Shown here in pieces: positions 48,201 to 55,935 of a stretch of DNA of 64,000 bases. This stretch comes from Congregibacter litoralis KT71. Lineage in GTDB: Bacteria; Pseudomonadota; Gammaproteobacteria; Pseudomonadales; Halieaceae. The notes under the pieces are model-generated. The model was not told the origin of the DNA. It searched no databases and saw nothing but the letters and a program-made list of their open reading frames with translations. Position numbers and translations under genes: made by a program. The stretch lies in NCBI RefSeq assembly GCF_000153125.2, contig NZ_CM002299.1, positions 2,417,075 to 2,481,074 of the forward strand, in the 5' to 3' direction. The number at the start of each line of letters is the position of its first letter. The first letter of the stretch is position 1.

Positions 48201-49131
48201 CCACGGCTTCCGCGCCACCCTTGTCGAGCGCGCCTCGCCTCAATGCCGGACCTTTGCTCACATTGGCGACATCGCGCATTCGAATGGGTACGTTATCGCG
48301 CACGCCAACCGCGATAGATTTGACGTCTTCGATATCCTCAATAAAACCAAGGCCGCGTATGACGTATTCCGCACCATTCACTTCAATTGTTCGCGCGCCG
48401 ACATCGAGGTTGGAGGCTCGCGTTGCCTTGAAGACATCGTTCAGCGTAATGCCGTGCGCGCGCATCGCATCGGGATCCACATCAATCTGATACTCCTGAA
48501 CGTAGCCTCCGATGGAGCCGACCTCGCTGATCCCTTCGGCGGCGAGCAATGCGTAGCGCACGTACCAGTCCTGAATCGATCGCAACTCTTCCAAACCCCA
48601 GCCGCCCGTCGGATTGCCATCAGGATCAAGCCCTTCCAGGGTGTACCAGTAGACCTGTCCAAGCGCCGTGGCGTCAGGTCCCAGGGCCGGCTGCACATCC
48701 GCCGGCACCGTGCCTTGAGGTAGCGAATTGAGTTTTTCGAGCACACGGCTACGTGACCAATAAAATTCCACATCTTCCTGGAAGATGATGTAGATCGTGG
48801 AGAAGCCGAAGAAGGAGTAGCTGCGAACGGTTTTGACGCCAGGAACACCCAGCAGCGCAACCGTCAGCGGATAGGTGATCTGATCCTCTACATCTTGCGG
48901 CGATCGCCCCATCCATTCGGTGAATACGATTTGCTGGTTCTCACCAATGTCCGGGATTGCATCGACCGGTACGGGGCTACGCGGCAGGTTGCCGACATCC
49001 CAGGAGAAGGGAGCAACGGATATGCCCCAACCAATAATGCCGATAAACAGCAGGCCCACGATCAGCTTCTTTTCAAGACAAAAACGCAGCAGCCGATCAA
49101 TAATTGAGTAGGAGTCGCTCATCATGATCAC
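45226..49131 (-). CDS. cusA: CusA-type heavy-metal RND efflux pump
   Basis: 1301 residues, longer than E. coli CusA (about 1047). RND architecture: TM1 (LIVGLLFIGIIGWGIS), large periplasmic loop, TM2-6 with the proton-relay region GIAIAIGTMVDMGVIICENI, an added block of hydrophobic segments, second periplasmic loop, TM7-12. The three methionines that coordinate Cu(I)/Ag(I) in CusA are matched by YMPTIMP, PISMFETVI and APMGIKV, favouring copper/silver over zinc/cobalt. Starts with GTG overlapping the cusB stop (GTGA); an ATG two codons later is possible. Exports metal from periplasm to outside through CusB and CusC. Confidence 0.92.
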   Translation of the reverse strand: MIMMSDSYSIIDRLLRFCLEKKLIVGLLFIGIIGWGISVAPFSWDVGNLPRSPVPVDAIPDIGENQQIVFTEWMGRSPQDVEDQITYPLTVALLGVPGVKTVRSYSFFGFSTIYIIFQEDVEFYWSRSRVLEKLNSLPQGTVPADVQPALGPDATALGQVYWYTLEGLDPDGNPTGGWGLEELRSIQDWYVRYALLAAEGISEVGSIGGYVQEYQIDVDPDAMRAHGITLNDVFKATRASNLDVGARTIEVNGAEYVIRGLGFIEDIEDVKSIAVGVRDNVPIRMRDVANVSKGPALRRGALDKGGAEAVGGVVVVRYGFNPLEAIQNTKDKIAEISPGLPAKAIVNYRETSRDTLSAFAAQQGINAFAGSELDHDAWTAWLRANPQELWPEGVTLSQVSVVPFYDRTGLINETLGTLNDALAQQIFITIIVILVMVLHLRSSILISALLPIAVLMTFIAMKLFGVSANIVALSGIAIAIGTMVDMGVIICENILRHMDESDGEEPALEIVFRATREVAGAVLTSVATTVVSFLPVFTMTGAEGKLFTPLAFTKTFALIAAVIVALAIIPPAAQILFSSRIDSARLKSVFHVGLVVAGLVIAVLWSPLAGLLLAGFAMAQLLTKRLPHWLGANKPALASLLVAGLVAILLAEAWMPLGLGRHSLINIVFVFLLVGGLLLAFIAYQRVYPRLLAFCLERKALFLSVPVMVTLLGVISWTGFDNALRFAPEALRQTAAWQAVNRTFPGLGKEFMPNLDEGSFLYMPTIMPHASIGEAQDALQILDEAIGSIPEISSVVGKLGRADTPLDPAPISMFETVINYHPEYRTDANGRVMRFAYDRDTETFKRDARGELIPDMDGQPFRNWRDHITSTDDIWREIIEAADLPGTTSAPKLQPIAARIVMLQSGMRAPMGIKVKGPSLETIEDVALQLESLLKQVPSIEANTVTADRLVGKPYLEIDLDREALARYGLHIEDAQQVIEVAVGGKRITSTIEGRERYPVRVRYFRELRDTPEGLEEILVPTPSGAQIPLGQLSEIRYIRGPQAIKSEDTFLVGYVVFDKRAEAAEVDVVEDAQAFLRSKLDSGEFSLPAGVSYTFAGNYENQLRAQQTLSVVLPIALLVIFLILYLQFASVTTTLIVFSGIAVAWAGGFLVVWMYGTSGFLDFSVLGANLRELFQVSPINMSVAIWVGFLALFGIATDNGVVTATYLDQTLARTPTRDVSEIKKLVVKGATRRIRPALMTTATTLIALIPVLTSDGRGSDIMVPMAIPSFGGMLVAVITTLLVPVLYCAAKEHVARRANA

Positions 49132-50798
49132 CGGCTACCGTGGTCATGGCCGCCGCCACTTCCACCGCCCTCGGGGTTCATCATGCTGGGCTTAGCTTGG
49201 ATCTGAAGCGCGCTATCGATCTTGAAATTGCCGGATACAACGACCAGATCGCCTTCCGATAGGCCGCTTTCAACGACGTAGCTATCCCCGGCTCTCGGTC
49301 CTAGTACAACCTCACGACCGACATACGTGGGGCGGTCCGCTCCAGGCTGCTCGACATAAACGACAGCGCGTGTGCCGGTCAGCAAGGCGGCCGTCGCCGG
49401 TATCACCAAAGGCGCGCCTTCATGGCTCTTGCCTGCGCTTGCATAGCCCAGAGATTCCGCCGGTACTAGATCCATACCGCAGATATCACACTGCCCCGGT
49501 TCATCCTTGATGATCTCTGGGTGCATCGGTGACACCCATTTTCCTATCAGGCTTTCATCGAAGATCCGTCCATGGCTTGCGAACTGCGCGAAGACTTCAG
49601 CGCGAACGAACATCTCTGGCTTGAGGCGGCCGTCCTTGTTACCGACATTGACCCGAACGTTCACAGTGCGGGTTTGCGGGTTGAGCACGGGATCGATGAA
49701 AGATACGACGCCGCTAAAGCGCTCACCTGGATAGGCTTCTGTGGTGAAGTTCACGGTCTGCCCATAGCGGAGCCACTGCAGATCTGACTCATAGGCATCG
49801 AGCTGAACCCACACCGCATCGAGGTCGGCCACAGTAAAAATACGTGTCCCCGTGTCGACATACATGCCTTCCTGGGCATTGCGATGAATTACGACGCCGC
49901 TCGCAGGCGAAAAGATTGTCACCTGTTCCGATGTCTTGCCGCTACGCTCGATCTCCGCGATCTGCTCGCTGCTAAGGCCCCAGAGGCGCAGTTTGTCGCG
50001 CGCGGCGTCAACCGTGCCTGCCGCTGAGCGGCGCAACGACTCGACATTACTTTTTGAGAGCTCCGTCATGCCGCGAATGGCTTGCAGCAGTTCTTCTTGC
50101 GCGGAGAGCAGCTCAGGGCTGTAGAGCTCCACCATGTGATCGCCCTTTCGCACCGTAACCCCGGTGTAATCAACCAACAGATCATCAATGCGCCCCGGCA
50201 CCCAAGCGGTAATGTAGGCAAGCCGTGTTTCGTCATAGGTGACTTTGCCGACGAGTCGGATCTCGGCTGTGGGATAGCGCCGCTCGACCGGCACGGTAGC
50301 GATGCGCATGCGAGCTCGCTGTGCGGTGGATAGCGTGATCTGGCGCGGCTCCTGGTCATCCATGTCGGACGGTTCTTGCCGGACCGGGATGAGGTCCATG
50401 CCGCATATCGGGCACTGCCCAGGGCCGTCACGTTTAATGTGTGGATGCATGGAGCAGCTCCATACCTCGGCGGACCGCTGCTCAAGTGGATGGCTGCTTC
50501 CGGCGTGTGTAGCCGGGCTCTGCATCGCGCCATGGCCTTCATGGCCCGCATGCGTGTCCATAGCCATCGCGTCATGACCTTCATGCTCTGCAGGCGCATC
50601 GGCATTCATTGCTCCGTGCCCCGCATGCACATCGCCAGGCATCGACTCGCCGGCCGCCGCTTCATCGGCTTGTGTTTCGGTGGTCTCAGTAGAGGGATCT
50701 GGCCAAAAAGCCGCAAGCGCGATAAGCAAAACAACGGCTATTACGGCAATCGCGGCCGGGCGTCGAAGGACTGAGTTCATCGATGTTTGATTAGTCAT
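49128..50798 (-). CDS. cusB: CusB-type periplasmic adaptor with two metal-binding modules
   Basis: 556 residues. N-terminal anchor (AIAVIAVVLLIALAAFW), a His/Met-rich stretch (about 55-105: HAGHGAM, EGHDAMAM, HAGHEGHGAM) and heavy-metal-binding domain 1 (about 112-138: CSMHPHIKRDGPGQCPICGM). The RND adaptor core has barrel-sandwich and alpha-hairpin (about 170-410), then a second such module (about 419-446, PMHPEI...CDICGM) and a membrane-proximal beta domain. It gathers periplasmic copper and delivers it to CusA. Overlaps cusC and cusA by four bases. Confidence 0.9.
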   Translation of the reverse strand: MTNQTSMNSVLRRPAAIAVIAVVLLIALAAFWPDPSTETTETQADEAAAGESMPGDVHAGHGAMNADAPAEHEGHDAMAMDTHAGHEGHGAMQSPATHAGSSHPLEQRSAEVWSCSMHPHIKRDGPGQCPICGMDLIPVRQEPSDMDDQEPRQITLSTAQRARMRIATVPVERRYPTAEIRLVGKVTYDETRLAYITAWVPGRIDDLLVDYTGVTVRKGDHMVELYSPELLSAQEELLQAIRGMTELSKSNVESLRRSAAGTVDAARDKLRLWGLSSEQIAEIERSGKTSEQVTIFSPASGVVIHRNAQEGMYVDTGTRIFTVADLDAVWVQLDAYESDLQWLRYGQTVNFTTEAYPGERFSGVVSFIDPVLNPQTRTVNVRVNVGNKDGRLKPEMFVRAEVFAQFASHGRIFDESLIGKWVSPMHPEIIKDEPGQCDICGMDLVPAESLGYASAGKSHEGAPLVIPATAALLTGTRAVVYVEQPGADRPTYVGREVVLGPRAGDSYVVESGLSEGDLVVVSGNFKIDSALQIQAKPSMMNPEGGGSGGGHDHGSR

Positions 50799-52219
50799 TG
50801 CGAGACTCCTTGATTAGCTGGCGCAGGGGCAAGGGACTCGCCGATGAGCTCCTCTAGTGTTGTGCGGGCTTGGTTGTGGTCTGCAATGGCGCGGGCTTCA
50901 GCGAGTTCAAAGACCAGCAGCATGCGCTGTGCATCGATGAGATCAGCAAAGGTGGATGATCCGGCGCTATAGGCGCGCTGTGTCGCGGCCAGGGATTCAT
51001 TGGCTTTGGGTAACAGGGTCCTCTGATACAAATCAATTTGCCGGCGCGCGTCGCGCAGACGAAAAACCGCACTCACGGTGTCTGCCTCTAATCGATTGAT
51101 GTGCTGAGCACGTTGCGCCCTCTGCGCCGCGATACGCGCTTCAGCGCTGCGGACACCCGCTTTGTACTTCCCGCGCTGCAGGGGAAGGGTCATGGAAAAC
51201 ACAGCGGCGATGGGATCCTTGCCGCTGTCTTCTACGTCGGGGGAACGCGCATCACCCGTGGCGATGTAGTCGAGGCCGATGGAGAAGTCCGGGAAGAAGT
51301 CTTTGTCGGCGCGCTCTCTTGCAGCCTTTGCCGCAGCTACATCAAAGGACAGGGCGCGCAGTTCCGGGTTATTGCCGATAACACGGGATACGATCGATTG
51401 ATCGTCTAAGGCGACGTCGACGATGGGCGCCTCTTCAGGCATTTTTATCGGGGCCTGGGGGGACCGATTCAGCGCAGCATTGAGTCGTGCAAGCAACGGC
51501 GCTTCGCGATCCGTGAGACTGGCGAGATCATTTTCGATTTTTCCCAGTTCCACCTGGGCACGGATGACATCAGCATGCCCGCTTGATCCCGTTTGATAAC
51601 GTGTTCTGGCGACGCGCTCCAGGTTCTGCACGAGATCCCGATTACCAGCCATGATTTTGAGGGCGCGATTGAAGTAGTAAAGCTCATACCAGGCATGGGC
51701 GACCTCCGCGATGACATCATTCTGGATAGTCGATACGCGCGTTGCCGCGGCATTGGCTTTTTCCGAGGCGATCTCACCTTGCAAACGCAGCTTGCCGAGC
51801 CACGGCAGGGGCTGCGAAATTCCCACAGCGAAGCTTTGTGGCCCCACACGAGTCTCTACCTCGTCGATGAAGTAGCGGAAATTTAAACGAGGATCCGGAA
51901 GCGCCGTCGCCTGATCGATATCATTGTTTGCTGCTTCATAGTTGGCAAGGGCCGCCGTAACACGGGGGTTGTTCGCAAGGGCGTAGCTCACCCACTCCGA
52001 CAGGGACCGGGCGGCGTTGGCAACTGCTTCCTCGTTGCGCATGATCGGGCGCTCTGAGAGGGTTTCTATCGGCGTCACGGCCGGGGATTCGACGGATCGA
52101 GACGACGGCGTGCCAGCGCAGCCGTGTAGAAGCAGCGCAGCAAGGAGCGCCAGGGTCGGGCTCCGCAGGGGAAACATCGCGACAATGGGGTGAGCATCGT
52201 CCATTTTTTGAGAAAACAT
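50795..52219 (-). CDS. cusC: CusC/TolC-like outer-membrane efflux lipoprotein
   Basis: 474 residues. Signal with lipobox LLLHGC, then two OEP repeats, as in CusC/OprM: AEVAHAWYELYYFNRALKIM and TRYQTGSSGHADVIRAQVEL in the first half, RAYSAGSSTFADLIDAQRMLL in the second. Start set at the ATG preceded by AAAGGACC; a later ATG lacks a ribosome site. Outer membrane channel for CusBA. Stop overlaps the cusB start. Confidence 0.88.
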   Translation of the reverse strand: MFSQKMDDAHPIVAMFPLRSPTLALLAALLLHGCAGTPSSRSVESPAVTPIETLSERPIMRNEEAVANAARSLSEWVSYALANNPRVTAALANYEAANNDIDQATALPDPRLNFRYFIDEVETRVGPQSFAVGISQPLPWLGKLRLQGEIASEKANAAATRVSTIQNDVIAEVAHAWYELYYFNRALKIMAGNRDLVQNLERVARTRYQTGSSGHADVIRAQVELGKIENDLASLTDREAPLLARLNAALNRSPQAPIKMPEEAPIVDVALDDQSIVSRVIGNNPELRALSFDVAAAKAARERADKDFFPDFSIGLDYIATGDARSPDVEDSGKDPIAAVFSMTLPLQRGKYKAGVRSAEARIAAQRAQRAQHINRLEADTVSAVFRLRDARRQIDLYQRTLLPKANESLAATQRAYSAGSSTFADLIDAQRMLLVFELAEARAIADHNQARTTLEELIGESLAPAPANQGVSQ

Positions 52220-52301
52220 CAGCCGGTCCTTTCCATGTTGGCTAGTTGTCATATGCGCAGAGCGCACAAACCGCGGGACAAACCCGCCTAGGGGAAAGGG
52301 G

Positions 52302-52763
52302 CTATTCGGTCAGCTGATCTTTGCGCTTGACCGGTGTGTCGGGCCGATAGACAGCGACGGCGCTGATTTCGACAGGGGGAACGCGCTGGAGGATTGGTGA
52401 ATGCCACGGCGGATCCACGACGGTATCTATGAGGTCGAAATCACCGCTGTAGGTATCAGCTTCAAAAGCTGTTCCCGGGCGGTTATCGCGCTCCGTTGAT
52501 ACCGCCCTGTAGTCCGGGGTTGCACAGCTATCCTGAAGCTCATCGCAGCCTTCACAGTCCTGGTGGGCACAGGGCATCCTGGCGGAGGGCTCATCGCTTT
52601 CCAAGCCCATGTCCATACCCATGTCCATGCCCAAGTGATGATGGGACGTCTGGCTGGAATCGCTATTGTCGCTTGCCACACCACTCCACGCACAGGCGCA
52701 GGCGATGTTGGACAACATCAGCGCGACAGCAAGGAAGATGGTGGATAGCTTCGAAATTCTCAT
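52302..52763 (-). CDS. small secreted His/Met-rich protein leading the copper operon
   Basis: 153 residues. Signal peptide (STIFLAVALMLSNIACACA) followed by HHHLGMDMGMDMG, then CAHQDCEGCDELQDSC, a candidate copper-binding cluster. No named family recognised. The start codon lies only a few bases after the probable -10 element of the operon promoter, so its mRNA is probably leaderless or nearly so. First gene of the unit running to cusA and beyond. Confidence 0.65.
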   Translation of the reverse strand: MRISKLSTIFLAVALMLSNIACACAWSGVASDNSDSSQTSHHHLGMDMGMDMGLESDEPSARMPCAHQDCEGCDELQDSCATPDYRAVSTERDNRPGTAFEADTYSGDFDLIDTVVDPPWHSPILQRVPPVEISAVAVYRPDTPVKRKDQLTE

Positions 52764-52773
52764 AACCTTTGCG

Positions 52774-52802
52774 AGCCTATACCCATAGGGAGTATCGGTC
52801 AA
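52774..52802 (-). promoter_or_regulatory. copper-operon promoter with CsoR-type operator
   Basis: On the minus strand: -35-like TTGACC (52802-52797), an imperfect palindrome ATACTCCCTATGGGTAT (52795-52779) and -10-like TAGGCT (52779-52774). The CCTATGGGTAT part recurs as CCTACGGGTAT in the promoter at 53116-53146. Placement between the -35 and -10 fits repression by the adjacent CsoR. Confidence 0.65.
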
Positions 52803-52838
52803 CAAGCGAAAGCTCCCAGGAACACGATGGTCCCGGGC

Positions 52839-53111
52839 TCAGGATTTTGCTTTTGCCATCAGTTCAACAAGCTCGTTGAATTTTTTCCGCTGCTCCCTCG
52901 CGTCGCCGGACGCAATGGCACTCTCTACGCAAGTCGCTGAGTGGTCTTTGAGCACCGCGTCCTCGACCCTCGCCAGGGCCGATTTGATTGCGCGCATTTG
53001 CTGGAGGATGTCGATGCAGTAGCGCTCGTTTTCAATCATGCGAGAAATACCGCGAACCTGTCCTTCAATGCGGTTGAGCCGCTTAATGATCGCTTCTTTT
53101 TCCAAGTTCAT
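52839..53111 (-). CDS. csoR: CsoR-family copper-sensing repressor
   Basis: 90 residues, all-helical DUF156 family. The Cu(I) site is present: Cys32 (RYCIDIL), His57 and Cys61 (KDHSATC), equivalent to the C-H-C triad of Mycobacterium CsoR; the R-N-R-I-E-G-Q-V-R-G start (RLNRIEGQVRG) is the family signature. Copper binding releases it from DNA. Divergent from the glutaredoxin-MauE gene with only 42 bases between; downstream of it on the same strand lies the copper operon. Confidence 0.93.
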   Translation of the reverse strand: MNLEKEAIIKRLNRIEGQVRGISRMIENERYCIDILQQMRAIKSALARVEDAVLKDHSATCVESAIASGDAREQRKKFNELVELMAKAKS

Positions 53112-53115
53112 ACCC

Positions 53116-53150
53116 TTGACATATACCCCATACCCGTAGGTAGTCTAGCA
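53116..53150 (+). promoter_or_regulatory. CsoR-type operator/promoter of the glutaredoxin-MauE gene
   Basis: TTGACA (53116-53121), then ATACCCCATACCCGTAGG and TAGTCT (53141-53146) as -10, spacing 19. The complement reads CCTACGGGTAT, the same motif as before the copper operon. The -10 ends seven bases before the ATG, so this transcript is probably leaderless as well. It also covers the upstream side of csoR, so CsoR may autoregulate. Confidence 0.62.
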
Positions 53151-53153
53151 GTC

Positions 53154-53939
53154 ATGACTTCTTCAGAAAAGACAGGCCATAGGCCGGAAGACGACAACAG
53201 CCACAACAAGGCCACGCTTTACCGCATGGTCATGGACAAGCACACCTGCCCCTACGGGATTAAGTCCAAGGACCTCCTTGAGCGGCAGGGCTTTGCGGTG
53301 GAAGACCATCACCTGACATCGCGCGACAAAACCGATGCCTTTCTCGAGGAGCATGGCGTCAAGACAACGCCACAGTCCTGGATCAATGGCGAGCGCGTTG
53401 GGGGTTACGACGACCTGCGTGAGTACTTCGATCTTCCCGTGAGGTCTGAAAACGAAACCAGCTATCGACCGGTAATCGCGATTTTTGCCGTCGCTGCGGC
53501 GATGGCCCTCGCAACAAGCTGGTTTGCCTTCAGCAGCATCGTAACCCTGCGCGCGTTCGAATGGTTTGTTGCCATATCGATGTGCTTCCTTGCGATTCAG
53601 AAGCTTCAAGATGTCGAGAGCTTTTCCACCATGTTCCTGAACTACGATCTTCTGGCGCAGCACTGGGTGCGTTACGGCTATATCTATCCCTTCGCAGAAG
53701 CTCTGGCAGGAATATTAATGGTCTCCGGGGCTTTGGTGTGGGTCTCTTCCCCGATTGCGCTCTTTATAGGCAGCATTGGCGTCGTGTCCATTATTAAGGC
53801 CGTATACGTCGAGAAACGCGAGCTCAAATGCGCCTGTGTTGGCGGCAATAGCAATGTACCCCTCGGATTTGTATCGCTAACCGAGAGCTTAATGATGGTG
53901 GCCATGGGCGCGTGGATGGCAGTGAAAGGAGTGCTCTGA
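53154..53939 (+). CDS. glutaredoxin-MauE/DoxX-like membrane fusion protein
   Basis: 261 residues. Residues 20-85 form a glutaredoxin domain (YRMVMDKHTCPYGIKSKDLLE; KTTPQSWINGERVGGYDDL) with a single cysteine, CPYG instead of CPYC (Cys32). About 105-260 holds four or five membrane helices of MauE type (ALAGILMVSGALVWV) with CACVGG near the end. Fusions like this are common beside CsoR genes. They may handle thiol redox or metal stress (inference). The much longer frame open upstream is antisense to csoR. Confidence 0.82.
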   Translation: MTSSEKTGHRPEDDNSHNKATLYRMVMDKHTCPYGIKSKDLLERQGFAVEDHHLTSRDKTDAFLEEHGVKTTPQSWINGERVGGYDDLREYFDLPVRSENETSYRPVIAIFAVAAAMALATSWFAFSSIVTLRAFEWFVAISMCFLAIQKLQDVESFSTMFLNYDLLAQHWVRYGYIYPFAEALAGILMVSGALVWVSSPIALFIGSIGVVSIIKAVYVEKRELKCACVGGNSNVPLGFVSLTESLMMVAMGAWMAVKGVL

Positions 53940-54071
53940 CTCGATCATGCGTAAACGATGATCGCTAGGGGATGCGCGCTGTATGCAGGACCTGAGGCTC
54001 TTCATCATTAACGGGGGACACCGGGGCTCATTAAACTGAATTTGCGGAAACGGTTTAATGGAGAACACCCG

Positions 54072-55262
54072 ATGTCCCACGCAGGATTAATACTAGGGCT
54101 TCCAGAGCTGGAGGTCGAACACGTCGATCGCAATGATGCGATCTCGGTCTACGCCAAACCCAAGAAGCGGCCCTGCTGCCTTCACTGCCAGCACCCGAGA
54201 GTGCGGATCAAAGCCACCTACCAGCGGACCCTAAAGCATACACGCCAAGGCAACCAGCTCATCACTCTGCATCTCAGAGCACCGAAGTATCACTGCCCGC
54301 GCTGCGGTCGCTATTTCCGCCATCGATTCAAAGGCGTACGGCCGCGCTATCGAGCCTCCGAGGCGTTTCGCCACGAGGTCTTCGAGACCCACGATGGCGG
54401 GGTCACCCAGGCCAAGCTCACACGCACCCATGGCATCAGCGCAGCCACTACTGAACGCTGGTACCACGGCCACTGTGAGCGACGCGTCTCGGAGATGTCG
54501 AACCGCCCCTGCCCCAAGGTCCTCGGGATTGATGAGCACTTCTTCACCCGCAAGCGCGGCTTCGCGACCACATTGGTCGACCTGCGGCGCCACAAAGTCT
54601 TCGATGTGCGCCTGGGACGCTCCCAGGCCAGCCTGGACAGCTATCTGCGCCGTTTGCCGGGCAAAGACAACGTCAAGCTCGTCGTCATGGACCTGTCCGA
54701 GACCTACCGCAACATCGCCCGTCAGTACTTTCCAGGTGCAGCGATCGTGGCTGATCGTTTCCATGTCATTCGCCTGGTCAACCAGCATTTCCTCAACGCC
54801 TGGAAAGACGTGCACCCCGAGGGCCGCAGGAATCGCGGTCTCCTGAGTCTCATGCGGCGCCATGCGTGGCACCTGAAGCCCGAGCAGCGCGCGAACCTAC
54901 TACGGTACCTGGCAGATTATCCGGGACTCGCTGCGCTCTACGAGGCCAAGCAGCGGCTTAATGAGCTGCTATTACTCAAAAATCTCAGGAAGAAAACGGC
55001 GCAGAAAAAGCTGCCTGAGCTGCTGGAACTGATCGAGCAGCTACGTCACAGCCCGCTCAGGAGGTTGGCGAAAACCCTGACATCCTGGCTGGAACCCATC
55101 GTGATGATGTGGCGCGTCAGCAAGAGCAACGGACCCACGGAGGGCTTCCACAACAAGATGGAAATGATGACACGCAGAGCCTACGGGTTCAGAAACTTTG
55201 AGAACTATCGATTGAGAGTCATGACCCATTGTGGATGGGATGGCATCATCAACAGGGTTTAG
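54072..55262 (+). CDS. ISL3-family transposase
   Basis: 396 residues, apparently intact. N-terminal zinc finger with CCLHC and CPRC (about 35-90), a helix-turn-helix (TQAKLTRTHGISAATTERW), and the DDE domain: GIDEHFFTRKRG, VVMDLSETYRN and the final acidic region NGPTEGFHNKMEMM, as in ISL3. The ATG has GGAGAACACCCG just ahead; the frame begins ten codons earlier. Inserted between the glutaredoxin-MauE gene and the broken HTH gene. Confidence 0.92.
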   Translation: MSHAGLILGLPELEVEHVDRNDAISVYAKPKKRPCCLHCQHPRVRIKATYQRTLKHTRQGNQLITLHLRAPKYHCPRCGRYFRHRFKGVRPRYRASEAFRHEVFETHDGGVTQAKLTRTHGISAATTERWYHGHCERRVSEMSNRPCPKVLGIDEHFFTRKRGFATTLVDLRRHKVFDVRLGRSQASLDSYLRRLPGKDNVKLVVMDLSETYRNIARQYFPGAAIVADRFHVIRLVNQHFLNAWKDVHPEGRRNRGLLSLMRRHAWHLKPEQRANLLRYLADYPGLAALYEAKQRLNELLLLKNLRKKTAQKKLPELLELIEQLRHSPLRRLAKTLTSWLEPIVMMWRVSKSNGPTEGFHNKMEMMTRRAYGFRNFENYRLRVMTHCGWDGIINRV

Positions 55263-55375
55263 TGAATATCGGTCGTTCCCCCCTTAAGCGGGAAGAGCCA
55301 CCCACTGCGGGTGGGATGGCATCATCAATCGTGTTTAGTGAGAAACGGTCCATCCCCCGTTAATTGGGGAGAGCC
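55224..55375 (+). repeat. 76-bp tandem duplication of the IS 3' end
   Basis: Units 55224-55299 and 55300-55375. Each encodes THCGWDGIINRV and a TAG stop, then the right inverted repeat. The 12 codons differ at five sites, all synonymous, so the outer unit comes from a diverged functional relative, not from recent slippage. Confidence 0.85.
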
Positions 55376-55631
55376 GCCTGGGGTGCTAAATCATAAAAAA
55401 TGGCGGAGCGGACGTCATCCATGACCCTTTATTTTATAAGACCTCAAGATAACAATTAGGGACTTACCCCCACTTACCCCACACCCTCGCTTGAGTGCTA
55501 TCAGATAGTAGCTGCAGGTTGCAGCGGCGATCGGTACCCAATTCGAGAGCAGCCCCAAAGCCGAGCAGCGCCTGCACGTCAACAGTTTGAACTCATCAGA
55601 GCACATTAGATGTTTAGAGGCGCATTGGCCC
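55376..55631. other. gene-free stretch after the insertion sequence
   Basis: 256 bases. Both strands are closed by stops, and no terminator or RNA structure was recognised. Confidence 0.4.
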
Positions 55632-55857
55632 GTGAAACCGAAGAAGCGAGGGGACAACCTTGTGCGAGCGACAGAGGTGGCTCAAGAGTTCGACATATCC
55701 CGTGTGAAATTATGGTGATGGGTGCGTGACGGGATGCTGCCTCGAGCTCACCGTATCAACAATCGTAGGTATTTATTCGAGGATAGCGCTGGAGGAGCTG
55801 AAGACGGCCGCACCAAAGTCATATACCCACCAATTCTCTGTGAACGCCTATCTGTAA
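55632..55857 (+). pseudogene. broken excisionase/MerR-like helix-turn-helix gene
   Basis: From GTG the frame reads KPKKRGDNLVRATEVAQEFDIS, RVKLW, then TGA (55716-55718), then WVRDGMLPRAHRINNRRYLFED. This is a typical winged HTH of excisionase/AlpA/MerR type (recognition helix, wing W-R-D-G-x-L). After FED the coding sense continues only in another frame (ALEELKTAAPKSYTHQF, stop TAA at 55855). So one nonsense and one frameshift mutation are present. Its location beside the IS and integrase suggests a decayed mobile element regulator. Confidence 0.6.
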
Positions 55858-55935
55858 TGCGTCTCTCTTGCCGTTCAGAGCCAAAGTGATCCGCAGAACG
55901 CGCAGCAAAGGCGCCGTCAGAACTGAGAGCCACAG

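Larger units (their letters stand above)
53996..55375. mobile_element. ISL3-family insertion sequence with duplicated right end
   Basis: Left inverted repeat at 53996-54018 starts GGCTCTTC and contains TTAACGGGGGA. Two right-end copies exist: an inner one ending at 55299 (18 of 23 positions matching the left) and an outer one at 55353-55375 (19 of 23). A 76-bp unit is repeated in tandem: 55224-55299 and 55300-55375. Flanks of eight bases (GGACCTGA and GCCTGGGG) are not direct repeats, so no target duplication is visible. Confidence 0.75.

Noticed and set aside
53942..53964. CGATCA...TGATCG inverted repeat after the glutaredoxin-MauE gene as a terminator
   Set aside because: Six-base arms with an 11-base loop and no T run.
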